From positions 727,053-791,052 of the forward strand of contig NZ_JAHRED010000001.1 in the NCBI RefSeq assembly GCF_019084045.1: 64,000 bases of DNA, written 5' to 3'. A program made the position numbers and the translations under genes. Source of the stretch: Paeniglutamicibacter quisquiliarum. Its GTDB lineage: Bacteria; Actinomycetota; Actinomycetes; Actinomycetales; Micrococcaceae. Under the pieces are notes generated by a model that was not told the origin of the DNA, did no database searches, and was given only the letters and a program-made list of their open reading frames with translations. Below are positions 24,780 through 31,921 of the stretch, piece by piece. How positions within the stretch are numbered: position 1 is the stretch's first letter; the number at the start of each line of letters is the position of its first letter.

Positions 24780-24802
24780 GTTTCATGGACCGAACGGATT
24801 GA

Positions 24803-25684
24803 TCAGCGGTCCACCATGTTGTCGTCAATGGCTCGATCGGCATGACGCTGGGCACGTGGCGACAGCAACGCGTGGAGCTCCTGGAAAAGGCGTTCGGCTT
24901 CCAGCGCATTCCAGTTCTCGGGGAGGAACTCGATGGGAAGCCCTGGATCGAGATAGGGCAAACGTCGCCACTGGGTGATCAGCACCAGGTAGTCGGCAAA
25001 GGCGCGGGCATCGGATTCGAGATTGCTGCGATACCCGTCCCGCTGGGCCCACGTGGTCAAGAGCCCACGGTTGCGCTCCAGGAAGTCGGAATACAAGGAG
25101 TCAAGCGCTGGTAAATCCCACCACGCCCCGATGTTTTTGTGCGGGTCTGTCCCGCCAATATGATCTGCCATGAAAAATTCGAGATATTCGTTCAATCCTC
25201 GCGTGGCAAAGTAGGCCAGGACAGACTTGCGAAGATGGCCCGGCGCAATCCAGAGTCCGGGAGTGACCGAGCCAAAGCCCATGCGGACCAGCGATGAACG
25301 GATCTTGTGCCGGATGTTGCGCTGCGATTCCGGAACCGTGAACGTCGCCAAGAGCCACTGGTCATCTTTTTTCGCCCTCCGGGGGTGGAAGATGCGTTCG
25401 TCGCCCTCGATGAATGTCTCGATGACCGAGGGGGCTAGAGCGTACCCGTTGCGGCCATTGACCTGCACGCTGTCGATGACGCCGCGCTTCTTCAGGCGGG
25501 ATATCGATGACCGGGTCCCCGTGGACTCCACACCGATATCCTGCATCAGGGAAATAATGGTGGCCACGGCCAAGGCTCCGCCGTGTTGGCGCGCGTACAG
25601 GCCAAAAAGCGAGACGATGAGCTGGTGGTGACGAGGAACCGGGGCCTCACTGGGGCCCTTTCGGTCGCCTACGTGTGTAGTCAT
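24803..25684 (-). CDS. paaX: PaaX family transcriptional repressor
   Basis: 293 residues. An N-terminal winged helix (HHQLIVSLFGLYARQHGGAL, then VESTGTRSSISRLKKRGVI) is followed by the PaaX central domain (WLLATFTVPESQRNIRHKIR, GLWIAPGHL) and the C-terminal effector domain (ITQWRRLPYLDPGLP). PaaX proteins sense an aryl-CoA such as phenylacetyl-CoA and release DNA. The aryl-CoA formed by the ligase of this island is the logical inducer. The ATG at 25684 has no strong ribosome binding site; upstream GGTGACGCC/GGTGACGGC direct repeats (near 25754-25771) may be autoregulatory. Confidence 0.88.
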   Translation of the reverse strand: MTTHVGDRKGPSEAPVPRHHQLIVSLFGLYARQHGGALAVATIISLMQDIGVESTGTRSSISRLKKRGVIDSVQVNGRNGYALAPSVIETFIEGDERIFHPRRAKKDDQWLLATFTVPESQRNIRHKIRSSLVRMGFGSVTPGLWIAPGHLRKSVLAYFATRGLNEYLEFFMADHIGGTDPHKNIGAWWDLPALDSLYSDFLERNRGLLTTWAQRDGYRSNLESDARAFADYLVLITQWRRLPYLDPGLPIEFLPENWNALEAERLFQELHALLSPRAQRHADRAIDDNMVDR

Positions 25685-25828
25685 GCGCTCACTTTATCCA
25701 ATCGGCCGGGATAGCCTGTCCGAAGGGGCGGGAGTCTCAGGCGTGTCGTTGTGGTGACGCCGGTGACGGCATCCCGATGAATCTGCCCGCCCTGAGTCGC
25801 CATCCGTCGAAAGGGGTTTAAGAGATTC

Positions 25829-26845
25829 ATGCGCCCACAGGTATTGATCTGCTCTTATCTGCAGGAAGAACTGGTCCGCAAGCTGATTGACGACGTGCCC
25901 GAGGTCGACGTCGTCTACCGGCCCGACCTGCTGCCGGTCCCGCAGTTCGGGGCGGATCATTGGGGTACGCCCCGCGATCTGTCCGACCGCCAAATTGCCG
26001 AGTGGCAGGCACACTTGGGCGACGCCACCGTCATGTTTGACTTCGACTGGTGGCAGCCGAGAGCGTGGCAGGAAAACAGCCCTAACCTCGCGTGGATCCA
26101 GGCGACACAGGCAGGTGTCGGCGCGCGGGCCGAGGCCATGGGGCACTCCAGTAATAGGGTTCGCATTACTACTGCCGCAGGCGTCCATGCCAAGCCGCTG
26201 GCCGAGTTCGCCTTGGCCGGCTTGCTCTATTTTGTGCGGGAACTGCCGCGTCTCGGATCCCAAAAGGAGTCGCAGCGGTGGGAAAACGGGGCGTCGAACA
26301 CGCTCCATGGACAACGCGCCTTGATCGTTGGCGCCGGCAGCATTGGTAGCGAAGTGGCCAGGACGCTGAGCTTTATGGGTGTCAGCTGCGATGGAACCAC
26401 CCGGGGCTCGAGGGCCCTTGAGCAGCCATTTGAGCATTCGGTCAGCCTGCGTGACTGTGATCTGGGGGCGTACCACATCGTGGTTTTGGCGTGCCCTTTG
26501 ACCGCGGAAACCACGGGCCTCCTTAACAAGCAGAGGATTTCCGCGATGAGGGAAGGTGCATTGCTCGTGAACTTGGCCCGGGGTCCGGTGATCGACCAGG
26601 AAGCACTTATAGATTCCTTGAAAACAGGTCACCTTGGTGGAGCCGTCCTTGATGTGGCGGAACCAGAGCCGTTGCCGGCCGGCCATTCCTTGTGGGATGC
26701 CCCGAACTTAGTGCTGTCGCCACACACGGCCGCCAACGTGGACGCCGAAAACGCACGTCTTGTGGAACTCTTCACCAAGAATCTTCGCCGTTATCTGACG
26801 GGGGAAAAGTTGCTCAATTCCTATGACCCGTTTCTGGGATACTGA
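25829..26845 (+). CDS. D-isomer-specific 2-hydroxyacid dehydrogenase
   Basis: 338 residues. The NAD motif is ALIVGAGSIGSEVARTL (residues ~165-181). Catalytic residues are R in VNLARGPVID (~252), E in DVAEPEPLP (~281) and H in LSPHTAAN (~299). It reduces 2-oxoacids or oxidises D-2-hydroxyacids in the cytoplasm; the DFDWW segment in the substrate domain is unusual and the substrate is not readable. Base composition is lower in GC than in the genes to the left, suggesting a different history. AAAGGGG stands 11 bases before the ATG. Not evidently part of the PaaX regulon. Confidence 0.86.
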   Translation: MRPQVLICSYLQEELVRKLIDDVPEVDVVYRPDLLPVPQFGADHWGTPRDLSDRQIAEWQAHLGDATVMFDFDWWQPRAWQENSPNLAWIQATQAGVGARAEAMGHSSNRVRITTAAGVHAKPLAEFALAGLLYFVRELPRLGSQKESQRWENGASNTLHGQRALIVGAGSIGSEVARTLSFMGVSCDGTTRGSRALEQPFEHSVSLRDCDLGAYHIVVLACPLTAETTGLLNKQRISAMREGALLVNLARGPVIDQEALIDSLKTGHLGGAVLDVAEPEPLPAGHSLWDAPNLVLSPHTAANVDAENARLVELFTKNLRRYLTGEKLLNSYDPFLGY

Positions 26846-26859
26846 AGTTTGCCGAGGGT

Positions 26860-27060
26860 TTAGGCCCGGGGTGTCGCGTGGCGCAACGGACCTGAACTCA
26901 GCGGCTTCGTGGGCCGAACTTCATCGACAAGTCCGGCCTGCACGACTAGCACTGCGAGCTGAACACGATTGTTGACATCGAGCGGTTCCATGATCTTAGC
27001 CAGTTGCGCCTTGACGGTTCCTTCACTGACATGGAGCAGAGAGGCTATCTGGGTCGATGC
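26860..27060 (-). pseudogene. remnant of a LuxR/NarL-type regulator (C-terminal HTH only)
   Basis: The leftward frame contains STQIASLLHVSEGTVKAQLA and DVNNRVQLAVLVVQAGLVDE, the recognition helix and last helix of a NarL/FixJ-type DNA-binding domain, and has a natural stop. Similarity ends abruptly at about 27060; the first helix, the whole receiver domain and a start are missing. It abuts the truncated HTTM frame on the other strand, so one deletion probably removed both 5' ends. Not expected to make a working regulator. Confidence 0.75.
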
Positions 27061-27104
27061 AGCGCGACGAAAGCGAGGTATCGAGAAGGGCAACGTCCTG
27101 ACCC

Positions 27105-27685
27105 GTTTATGGCACGGGGCCCCCGTTTTTCCACAAGCATTGGTAAATATGGCACATAACTTGGTCGTCGTAACGCTGACATGCCAAGTAGTTTTTATTT
27201 ACGTGTCGGGAGCGCTTTACAAGGCCGGCGGAAAGCCCTGGCAAGACGGAACGGCCGTCTATGCGCCGCTACATGTCACTCGTTTTGCCCCATGGCCGGA
27301 GTTGAGCGAAATAGCGACCGCGTGGGCCCCTGCGGTTGCAGCTATGAGCATCGGGTCAGTGCTGATCCAGCTGTTTTTCCCGGGAGCCTTGCTCTTCCGA
27401 TGGACGCGAATCCCGATTCTATTTGCCATGATCGGATTTCACGCGGGCATTGGCCTGTTAATGGGACTTCCGTGGTTCTCACTTTCCATGGTTGCGATTG
27501 ACTCAATTTTCGTGCGCGACGTCACCTGGCAGCGCATTGAAAACTGGTTCAAAAAAGCCATGCGTGAGCAACCCGAGGCATTGCCTGAGTTCGTTGACAT
27601 GGTTCATCCCACGGAGAAATCGAGCGAGTTACGAGAATCCACCCATTCCGAATCGACAAGCTTGCTGGATGCGGGACGACGCTAA
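27105..27685 (+). pseudogene. remnant of an HTTM-family membrane protein (5' truncated)
   Basis: About 190 residues in frame with HTTM-type features: LVNMAHNLVVVTLTCQVVFIY, then SGALYKAGGKPWQDGTAVY, LIQLFFPGALLFRWTRIPIL and GLLMGLPWFSLSMVAID. Full HTTM proteins (related to vitamin-K-dependent carboxylase membrane domains) have a further ~130 N-terminal residues with several helices, absent here. The open frame runs upstream only as sequence antisense to the LuxR remnant. An internal ATG at 27152 could give a fragment. Base composition is less GC-rich than the flanks. Confidence 0.7.
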
Positions 27686-27722
27686 AGTTGTCGGTCTTCG
27701 ACGACTTCTACGGAATGGTGGG

Positions 27723-27947
27723 CTACTTCTTTTTGGAACGGCCAAATGCAAGGTACGCAAGCGGCCCAAGGAAATTGATGAACGAAGCGGCAGCCCAAGC
27801 GCTCTTCGGGCCATTGACCTCAGCCGCGGGACGCTTGACCAGATCGCGCAGGGCAACAAATTGGAGTGCCAGCTGGGCAAGCCCCATGATGGCGATGCGC
27901 CACCGGGCAACGACAGATAGTTCGTTCCAGCTCTTATTCCGGGCCAT
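27723..27947 (-). CDS. small PLDc_N-like membrane protein
   Basis: 74 residues with two hydrophobic stretches. It resembles the phospholipase-D-nuclease N-terminal (PLDc_N) family: RWRIAIMGLAQLALQFVALR, DLVKRPAAEVNGPKSAWAA, then FINFLGPLAYLAFGR. The start is ATG 27947 with GAGGAG six bases ahead; the longer ORF start is rejected. These proteins are short membrane anchors of unknown function in actinobacteria. Confidence 0.78.
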   Translation of the reverse strand: MARNKSWNELSVVARWRIAIMGLAQLALQFVALRDLVKRPAAEVNGPKSAWAAASFINFLGPLAYLAFGRSKKK

Positions 27948-28027
27948 GGTTCTCCTCATTAGTGATTGCAGGTGCAAAGACGAACTTGCCGCGCATCCGG
28001 CTACCCATAGTCATCGTAGCCCGCGGA

Positions 28028-28405
28028 TTAATGGAATTGGTCGCGAAGCCGTTCCATCTCGCGCCGGTCCTTTTTGGTCGGACGGCCCGCACCTCTGTCC
28101 CTGACGGGAACCTGCGGGATGACTTCCTTGGGGCGGATCGGGGTGTGGTCGACATAGCAGCGTGTCGCGATGTCTGCTCCCACCCTCTTGGCAATCACAG
28201 CGGTCACTTCGAGGATACGGTCAAACCCAGACTGCCTGACCCTTATCGTGTCCCCTGGAACGACAATTTGAGCGGCCTTGGCGGGCTTGTCGTTCAGGCG
28301 CACATGGCCTGCCCGGCACGCTGTCGTCGCCGCCGAGCGGGTCTTATAGATTCGAATCGACCATAGCCAGGCATCGATTCTGACGGCCTTGGATTCCTGC
28401 TTCAC
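28028..28405 (-). CDS. S4-domain RNA-binding protein (Hsp15/RlbP-like)
   Basis: 125 residues: RIDAWLWSIRIYKTRSAAT and CRAGHVRLNDKPAKAAQIV form the S4 RNA-binding motif (residues ~9-55), followed by a basic tail (GRPTKKDRREMERLRDQF). E. coli Hsp15 binds stalled 50S-nascent-chain complexes; a similar ribosome-associated role is likely. Stand-alone gene; ATG at 28405. Confidence 0.86.
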   Translation of the reverse strand: MKQESKAVRIDAWLWSIRIYKTRSAATTACRAGHVRLNDKPAKAAQIVVPGDTIRVRQSGFDRILEVTAVIAKRVGADIATRCYVDHTPIRPKEVIPQVPVRDRGAGRPTKKDRREMERLRDQFH

Positions 28406-28503
28406 CCCGCCAGTCTAGCCATTGCGGCGCCACGGGACTGGCTATGTTGCGCTGGATCGGATTCACCCTCGGCCATGGGCTCCATTCAACCGGGGACCGG
28501 CTG

Positions 28504-29049
28504 CTAATGTCTGCACCCGTTGGCGGGATCAAACATTCCCGCATGGCGTTGTTCTGCCTGCGCCTGCGCGGCCCGCAGCTGCTTGTAGAACTTAACATTT
28601 GGCTCGACCTTCATCGCCGTTGCGTGTCCAGATGCAACAAGTGATTCGTTGATGAGTTCGCCCCCAAGGCTCACTGCGGCCAGGCTGCGTCCGTACTGAT
28701 CCAGAGGTTCTACATCGAATTCGAGCTCGACCTTCGAACCCTTGGGCAATTTCTTGGCCAGGAAGTTGGCAGCCTGCGGGCCAAAGCATTCCCCGGGCTG
28801 CTCAGGGTGTGGAATCTCGGGTGCGTCGACATTCAGGAGCCGAACCTTGGTGCGTTCCCCGGCCAGCATGAGGTAGACGGTGTCACCGTCAACCACATGC
28901 TGGACTGTCGCACTTTCATGCTGAACCGGAGCGCCTGATGTGCCCTCGCGACTGTTGTCGTCGTTGGGCACCAACAGCCATAAGCCGCCGAGGACCACGG
29001 CGCACATAACGAGCACAGGTGCGGTACGGCGGCGGCGGGAACCCCTCAT
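28504..29049 (-). CDS. thermonuclease-family secreted/anchored nuclease
   Basis: 181 residues. A basic start (MRGSRRRRTAP) and one hydrophobic segment (VLVMCAVVLGGLWLLV) form a signal or membrane anchor. The SNase domain follows: HVVDGDTVYLMLAG, KVRLLNVDAPEIPHP and LDQYGRSLAAV contain the calcium and catalytic Asp/Arg/Glu residues. It would cut DNA/RNA outside the membrane. The ATG at 29049 is chosen because it gives the export signal. Upstream ORF sequence on this frame is shadow of the lipoprotein gene 14 bp away, with which it may be co-transcribed. Confidence 0.84.
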   Translation of the reverse strand: MRGSRRRRTAPVLVMCAVVLGGLWLLVPNDDNSREGTSGAPVQHESATVQHVVDGDTVYLMLAGERTKVRLLNVDAPEIPHPEQPGECFGPQAANFLAKKLPKGSKVELEFDVEPLDQYGRSLAAVSLGGELINESLVASGHATAMKVEPNVKFYKQLRAAQAQAEQRHAGMFDPANGCRH

Positions 29050-29062
29050 GGCCGTTGGGCGT

Positions 29063-29419
29063 CTAGACCAGCGCGTTGTCGCAGGCGGTGACGAGCCGGG
29101 CCTGCGTATCGGCCGGCACCTTGTCGCCGGAGGCGGCCACATCGTCGAGGGCGTCGACGATCTCCTGGGGCAGTCCACCTTCCCGGACCGCGTCGACCAT
29201 GGAGGAAACGACCTTGAGGTCGGCGGCGTTGATGGTGCCGTCCTTGATGGGGGCACACACCTTCTTGATGAGTTCCTTTTTGGCACCGTCGGCCAGCTGC
29301 GTGGCTGCCGACGAAGCGGCGGAGCTGGCGGTGTCGGCAATGGTTGCGCAACCGGTGACCGAGAGCAGCAAGACTGCGCCGGAAACCAGCAGTACACTTT
29401 TGGAGCGTAAAAATGTCAT
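29063..29419 (-). CDS. small lipoprotein of unknown function
   Basis: 118 residues. A lipoprotein signal peptide is clear: basic start, hydrophobic core, then LLSVTGC with the lipidated cysteine at residue 24. The mature part (~95 residues) is Ala-rich and helical with one more cysteine pair (VCAPIKDG and TACDNALV) and no known domain. It lies 14 bp before the thermonuclease gene. Function unknown. Confidence 0.75.
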   Translation of the reverse strand: MTFLRSKSVLLVSGAVLLLSVTGCATIADTASSAASSAATQLADGAKKELIKKVCAPIKDGTINAADLKVVSSMVDAVREGGLPQEIVDALDDVAASGDKVPADTQARLVTACDNALV

Positions 29420-29496
29420 GGGTTCAATCGTAGTTGTTCCCGGGTGGGAGAACGCTGGGAAACTCTTGCGCGCTCCCGCCCGCTGGGCGTGAGGTG

Positions 29497-30831
29497 CTAG
29501 CCGGGTAGAGGCACGGATTCCAGTCGCGCGGGCTTGGCCAGACCCAATGTTTCACGCAATGTGGTTCCCGGGTACGACGTGCGGAACAGACCGCGCTCTT
29601 GGAGGACCGGCACCACGAGTTCCACGAAGTCGTCCAATCCCGCGGGGAAGCTTGGGCACATGAGGTTGAAGCCGTCGCAGGCGCCCGTGGCGAACCATTC
29701 CTCGATCTCGTCCGCGACCTGCGAGGGAGTGCCGATCATGGTTGCATGCCCTCCCCCCGCGGCCAGGAATCCCAGCAGTTCCCGAAGCGTGGGCTGCTTC
29801 GTTTCAATGATGCGTTGCACCGTGAGGTAGCGGCCCTGCGGGCCGGAGAATTCCCCGGCGGGAGGCAGCCCGGCCACGGCCCCGTCCAGCGGATGGGCGG
29901 TGTAGTCCTGGCCCGTGAACATGTTGAGCTGGGCGATGGCCGAGTCGATGTCCAGATAGGCATCCAGCGCGGCCTTCTTGGCCCGTGCTTCCTCCGGCGT
30001 GGCACCGATATACGTGACCAGCCCGGGAAGGACCGGAACCGTGTCCCCGGGGCGTCCGGCCAGGACCAGCCGTCGGCGGATGTCCGCGGCGTATTCCAGC
30101 GCCGATTCCCTGTCCCAGGAAACGGAGTAGATGGCCTCGGCATGCCGGGCGGCAAACGAGCGCCCGGATTCCGAGGAGCCAGCCTGGAAAAGCACCGGCC
30201 GCCCTTGTGGGCAGCGGGGGACGGTCAGCGGGCCGGCGACCGAGAAGTGGGTGCCGCGGTGATTGACCGGGCGGATCTGGGACGGATCAAGGTATTGACC
30301 GGCCCCGCGGTCCACAGGCAGCGCCGAATCGGACCACGAATCCCACAACCCCTGTACGGCATCCACGAACTCCTCGGCGCGCTCATAGCGTTGGGCATGG
30401 CCAGGCAGGGCGTCCATCCCGTGATTGCGGGCCTCTGCATCGAACATGGAGGTCACGACGTTGATCCCGGCGCGTCCGCCACTGATGTGGTCCAGCGAGG
30501 CCAGCAGGCGCGCGGCATGGAACGGCGTGTAGAAGCTGGCCGAGATCGTGCTGACCAGCCCGATGTTTCTGGTGGCCCGGGCCATGGCGCTAAGGGCGGT
30601 CACCGGCTCCAGGAACCAGGGGATCCCTGCCGCGTATTCGTGGTTCACGCTCTGCCCGTCGGCAAAGAAGACAGCGTCCAGGCACCCGCGCTCGGCGAGA
30701 CGGGCCAGCTCCTCGTAGTAGGCGATGTCCCCGACACGGTCGGCGCTCGAGTCGGGGTGGCGCCAGCCCATGGTGTGGTGGCCCGCTCCGTAGATGAAGG
30801 CGTTCAAGTGCAATTGGCGAGTAGTGCCCAT
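29497..30831 (-). CDS. LLM-class flavin-dependent monooxygenase (NtaA/SnaA/DszA family)
   Basis: 444 residues. LHLNAFIYGAGHHTMGWRHP at the start, SGGRAGINVVTSM near residue 135 and VLFQAGSSESGRSFAARHAEAI near 213 are hallmarks of FMN-dependent two-component monooxygenases that oxidise aminopolycarboxylates, organosulfur compounds and N-heterocycles. It needs a separate FMN reductase, not seen here. It lies 18 bp downstream of an SDR gene that is itself behind a TPP riboswitch, so it is expected to be repressed by thiamine and may act on a thiamine precursor or breakdown product. The riboswitch link is seen; the substrate is inferred. Confidence 0.86.
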   Translation of the reverse strand: MGTTRQLHLNAFIYGAGHHTMGWRHPDSSADRVGDIAYYEELARLAERGCLDAVFFADGQSVNHEYAAGIPWFLEPVTALSAMARATRNIGLVSTISASFYTPFHAARLLASLDHISGGRAGINVVTSMFDAEARNHGMDALPGHAQRYERAEEFVDAVQGLWDSWSDSALPVDRGAGQYLDPSQIRPVNHRGTHFSVAGPLTVPRCPQGRPVLFQAGSSESGRSFAARHAEAIYSVSWDRESALEYAADIRRRLVLAGRPGDTVPVLPGLVTYIGATPEEARAKKAALDAYLDIDSAIAQLNMFTGQDYTAHPLDGAVAGLPPAGEFSGPQGRYLTVQRIIETKQPTLRELLGFLAAGGGHATMIGTPSQVADEIEEWFATGACDGFNLMCPSFPAGLDDFVELVVPVLQERGLFRTSYPGTTLRETLGLAKPARLESVPLPG

Positions 30832-30849
30832 GGCAGGTGCCTGCCCTTC

Positions 30850-31614
30850 CTAGTTCATCACCAGTCCGCCGTCGACAACCAGGTTCTGCCCGGTCACCGC
30901 CCGGGACCACGGGGAGGCAAACAACAGTGCGGCGTCGGCGAATTCGGCCGGGGAAGTGACCCGGCGCAGGGGAGTGGAGTCGGCGATCAGGTCGAAGACG
31001 GCCTCGGGGGTGGCGGCCGACGCGTCGGTGGTGCGCAGCAGGCCCCCGGAAATCATGTTCACGCGGATGTTTTCCGGACCAAGGTCCGAAGCGAACGTGC
31101 GGGTCAGGGACAGCAGTGCCGCCTTGGCCGCGGTGTAGTCGTGGTACGGGACCACGGGGTTCTGGAAGAGGTTGGTCCCGATATTGATGATGTTGCCGAA
31201 GCCCGCAGTTCTCATGCCCGGCAGCGTTGCCTGGATGGTGTTCAGCGCGCCTCCGATGACGCCGGTGAATTGCGCGCCGAATTCCGAGTACCCAATTCCG
31301 TCGGCCTTCGCGCGTGCGTCTCCGTTGAAGGAAAAATTAGGCAGGGCATTGTTGATGAGCGTGGTGATGGGAGCGCCAAAGTGCCCGCGCGCGGTGGCCA
31401 CCAGTTGTGCGACCTGATCCGGCTCCGCCACGTCGGCGTGGACTGCGATTGCTCGACTGGCCCCGAATTCCGCGGCCAGTTCATGAGCGGCGGATTCGCT
31501 GGAGCGGTAATTCAGCACGAGCCGAGCGCCCTCGCGGGCAAAGGCACGGGCCAGGTCCGTGCCGAGCCCTCGTCCAGCGCCGGTGATCAACACGGTTTGG
31601 TCCTTGATAAGCAT
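30850..31614 (-). CDS. SDR oxidoreductase (3-oxoacyl-ACP-reductase-like)
   Basis: 254 residues with the classical SDR layout: TVLITGAGRGLGTDLARAF (NAD(P) loop), NNALPNF in place of NNAG, serine-region NIINIGTNLF, and catalytic YHDYTAAKAAL. The NNAL and INIGT variants differ slightly from FabG. The ATG at 31614 is fixed by the conserved N-terminus; GAAGGGTGCAAGAAG precedes it, and part of that leader pairs with an upstream sequence. First gene of the riboswitch-controlled pair. Confidence 0.85.
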   Translation of the reverse strand: MLIKDQTVLITGAGRGLGTDLARAFAREGARLVLNYRSSESAAHELAAEFGASRAIAVHADVAEPDQVAQLVATARGHFGAPITTLINNALPNFSFNGDARAKADGIGYSEFGAQFTGVIGGALNTIQATLPGMRTAGFGNIINIGTNLFQNPVVPYHDYTAAKAALLSLTRTFASDLGPENIRVNMISGGLLRTTDASAATPEAVFDLIADSTPLRRVTSPAEFADAALLFASPWSRAVTGQNLVVDGGLVMN

Positions 31615-31617
31615 CTT

Positions 31618-31687
31618 CTTGCACCCTTCGGTTGGGCGAAAGGATGCCATGGAACCAGCCGCCGGGTGCCCAAAAATCGGGTGCAAG
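31618..31687 (-). promoter_or_regulatory. predicted expression platform of the TPP riboswitch
   Basis: On the minus strand CTTGCACCC (31687-31679) is the exact complement of GGGTGCAAG (31626-31618), which overlaps the ribosome binding region three bases before the SDR ATG. The nine-base helix would hide the start site. The 5' arm of the aptamer also contains GGGTGC and could compete for CTTGCACCC, giving mutually exclusive folds. A self-complementary ATGCCGG/CCGGCAT hairpin lies at 31696-31710. Confidence 0.55.
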
Positions 31688-31708
31688 CGCAGTTCATGCC
31701 GGACCGGC

Positions 31709-31782
31709 ATCCCTTCGCTCGGATTATCGAGATCAGGTTCAACGGGTCTATCTCTCAGCCGCCAGGCGGCACCCCGTGTCGA
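31709..31782 (-). ncRNA. TPP (THI-box) riboswitch aptamer
   Basis: The minus strand carries the conserved blocks in the right order: GGGGTGCC, then GGCTGAGA, ACCCGTTGAACCTGATCT, GATAATCCGAGCGAAGGGA. CTGAGA and ACCTGATCT form the pyrimidine- and pyrophosphate-binding pockets. It lies about 95 bases upstream of the SDR start at 31614. Thiamine pyrophosphate should reduce expression of the SDR and monooxygenase genes. Confidence 0.93.
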
Positions 31783-31921
31783 GTCCTGTGGCCAACCTAG
31801 CACCGGTCCGAGGCAATTCTCGAATCACGGGCAACGCAGCGGAGGCGACACACGCCTGGCGCGATCCGTCCCTGTCAGCGGGCTGGGGCACCGATGCGGC
31901 AAACTAGTGTGGGTGAGCCAG

